A DNA stretch of 64,000 nucleotides from Neorhizobium alkalisoli (GTDB lineage Bacteria > Pseudomonadota > Alphaproteobacteria > Rhizobiales > Rhizobiaceae). The notes below the pieces were generated by a model. It made no database searches and had not been told where the DNA came from. It saw nothing but the letters and a program-made list of their open reading frames with translations. Where the stretch lies: NCBI RefSeq assembly GCF_002968635.1, contig NZ_PVBN01000006.1, positions 186,001 through 250,000 of the forward strand, given 5' to 3'. Made by a program: the position numbers and the translations under genes. Of this stretch, positions 62,803 through 64,000 are shown in pieces (positions within the stretch are counted from its first letter, which is position 1; every line of letters starts with the position of its first letter).

Positions 62803-63630
62803 CTATTCGAACACCGTTCCAACCCGTTCGACTTCCCCTGATACGAAAATCATTACAATACGACCGGAAACACTCTCTGCCGGGATGAACCCATCTTCAC
62901 CGATAGCATCCGGGAAGCGGCTGTCCGCCGAGTTGTGGCGATTGTCCCCCAGGACGAAATAATGTCCTTGGGGCACGTGAAAGGGGCCTGCCTCATCCGC
63001 CGCCACCGGCCGGTTTGCGGTACTCAAGCCGATCTCATATTGCCGCCCCTCAGGCGTGGTTTCCTTGAATATCTCCACCTCGTTTCCAAACAGGTCTTTG
63101 AAGTCCTTCCCGGACGCAGCCTGGGGCATGCTTTGCCCGTTGACCAATACCTTGCCTTGACGCAGCTCAACCACGTCACCCGGCAGACCAACCAACCTTT
63201 TCACATAAAGCTCGGGCTTGTCCGAGACGTTGGTGCGTGTGTTGAATACAATGATATCGCCGCGCTTGGGTGCGATGTCGCCGTAGGGTTTACGAACAAT
63301 CAGTTCCCGCTCCCTCAGAGTCGGCTCCATCGAGCTCGAAGGCTGAAGAAAAATTCGAAGGCCGCAAAGATCTCGCCGGAAGCCCTCGCCATTACATTCG
63401 TCCGGAGCCACGGCCGCCAGTCCGGTTGCCGCTCTGTCTACTCGTTGAGAGATCTTTTCCGGATCAGTTTCCCAAAGACCGGCTTGTGCCGACAGCAAGG
63501 GATAAGCCGGTCGCACGAATTCGCTGAACTTGCGGGCTCTGTCGGAACCGTCGTCCGCCACCGAATATCCAGAAAACAATGCCCCCAGCGCGACCGCGAG
63601 TAGCTGCCAAAACCTCATCGCCCACGCCAT
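62803..63630 (-). CDS. lepB: Signal peptidase I (S26 family), atypical N-terminus
   Basis: A 275-residue protein. The catalytic Ser is in SSSMEPTL near 99, the Lys in YVKRLVGLPGD near 144, and the box GDNRHNSADSR is present. Unlike standard LepB, which has one or two membrane helices, this form has one N-terminal helix (FWQLLAVALGALFSGY) and a long stretch of about 80 residues before the serine. A second in-frame Met is 12 nt downstream. Confidence 0.9.
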   Translation of the reverse strand: MAWAMRFWQLLAVALGALFSGYSVADDGSDRARKFSEFVRPAYPLLSAQAGLWETDPEKISQRVDRAATGLAAVAPDECNGEGFRRDLCGLRIFLQPSSSMEPTLRERELIVRKPYGDIAPKRGDIIVFNTRTNVSDKPELYVKRLVGLPGDVVELRQGKVLVNGQSMPQAASGKDFKDLFGNEVEIFKETTPEGRQYEIGLSTANRPVAADEAGPFHVPQGHYFVLGDNRHNSADSRFPDAIGEDGFIPAESVSGRIVMIFVSGEVERVGTVFE

Positions 63631-63669
63631 TTGATGTCGCGGGTAATGTAGGGGAGAGATCTGGCATGG

Positions 63670-64000
63670 CTACCCGAAAATCACCGCCATCTGAATTGCA
63701 TCGATAAACCGCCCGTCGATCTTCACCGCGTCGCGGGCCACGCCTTCATGGACGAAACCCACCTTCTCGTAGAGCGCGGTCGCCCGCATGTTGTCCGCAT
63801 GCACATGCAGTTCGACGCGATGGAAATTGCTTTCCCTGGCAAGATCCAGCGCCGCCGTGATCAACCGCCTGCCGAGTCCATTGTCGCGATAGCCGGGAAT
63901 GATGCCCATGCCGAGCGCGCCGCAATGGGCATGCGTCTCCCGGGCATTGCGGCGGATGTCGCACCAGCCGACCACTTTGCCGTCTACGATGGCGACGACT
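63670..64000 (-). CDS. GNAT acetyltransferase, N-terminus outside the window
   Basis: Partial gene running off the right edge. The visible part has VDGKVVGWCDI, the acetyl-CoA loop GIIPGYRDNGLGRRLI and a C-terminal ATALYEKVGFVHEG. Resembles RimI-type enzymes; substrate unknown. Confidence 0.85.
   Translation of the reverse strand, partial: VVAIVDGKVVGWCDIRRNARETHAHCGALGMGIIPGYRDNGLGRRLITAALDLARESNFHRVELHVHADNMRATALYEKVGFVHEGVARDAVKIDGRFIDAIQMAVIFG

Noticed and set aside
1..64000. tRNA, rRNA, CRISPR arrays and insertion sequences
   Set aside because: No cloverleaf-type sequence, rRNA-like stretch, direct-repeat/spacer array or transposase frame was found on either strand.

Overview
The window is chromosomal DNA from a GC-rich alphaproteobacterium, most likely a member of the Rhizobiaceae (Rhizobium/Sinorhizobium/Agrobacterium relatives). 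The evidence is the petABC genes followed by apt, the rplY/pth/ychF neighbourhood, the ClpS2-type adaptor, the DUF1059 and other small rhizobial proteins, the tandem MsbA-like exporters beside trmL, and the high GC with strong Shine-Dalgarno sites. No tRNA, rRNA, CRISPR, prophage, insertion sequence or replication origin was seen. The gene content is mostly housekeeping and regulation, with a few broken accessory genes.

Layout. 1-7.7 kb: end of an M24 peptidase gene, a lipoprotein, prs, a double-Kazal lipoprotein, a zinc-ribbon protein, an MHYT-GGDEF-EAL protein, a secreted protein of unknown function and rplY. 7.8-15.4 kb: a HAMP-PAS-GGDEF-EAL protein, a periplasmic binding protein, pth, prmB, clpS, ychF and two MaoC-type proteins. 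15.4-19 kb: apt and the cytochrome bc1 operon petABC on the minus strand. 19.3-26.9 kb: an EEP-family hydrolase, two ABC exporters with a ParE-toxin remnant between them, trmL and a Na/Pi cotransporter. 27-31.4 kb: soxR behind a SoxR box, a gene broken in its signal peptide, an alpha/beta-hydrolase-like protein, hemF and small conserved proteins. 31.4-34 kb: an overlapping DUF1285-Nudix-cca operon. 34.1-41.9 kb: moxR, DUF58, BatA/DUF4159 and a second large membrane protein, followed by two related GNAT genes. 41.9-48.5 kb: an MFS transporter, a GNAT, a glutathionyl-hydroquinone reductase, a Nudix hydrolase, a metallophosphoesterase and an ECF sigma/anti-sigma pair. 48.5-56.3 kb: a DUF559 remnant with palindromic repeats, leuA with a possible Leu-rich leader, benE and two c-di-GMP proteins. 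56.4-64 kb: a MerR-ATPase fusion, a TetR regulator facing a membrane protein across two matching operators, a clpP paralogue, hupE/ureJ-like, DUF2076, queF, a CDF transporter, a signal peptidase I and a partial GNAT.

Recurring themes are c-di-GMP signalling (four proteins, three of them GGDEF-EAL hybrids), redox and respiration (bc1, SoxR, hydroquinone reductase, HemF), and translation or protein quality control (rplY, pth, prmB, ychF, clpS, clpP, trmL, cca, queF). The points most worth follow-up are the divergent SoxR-type promoter with no recognised target gene, the helically phased TetR operator pair, the MerR-ATPase fusion, the candidate leuA attenuator, and the three broken genes.
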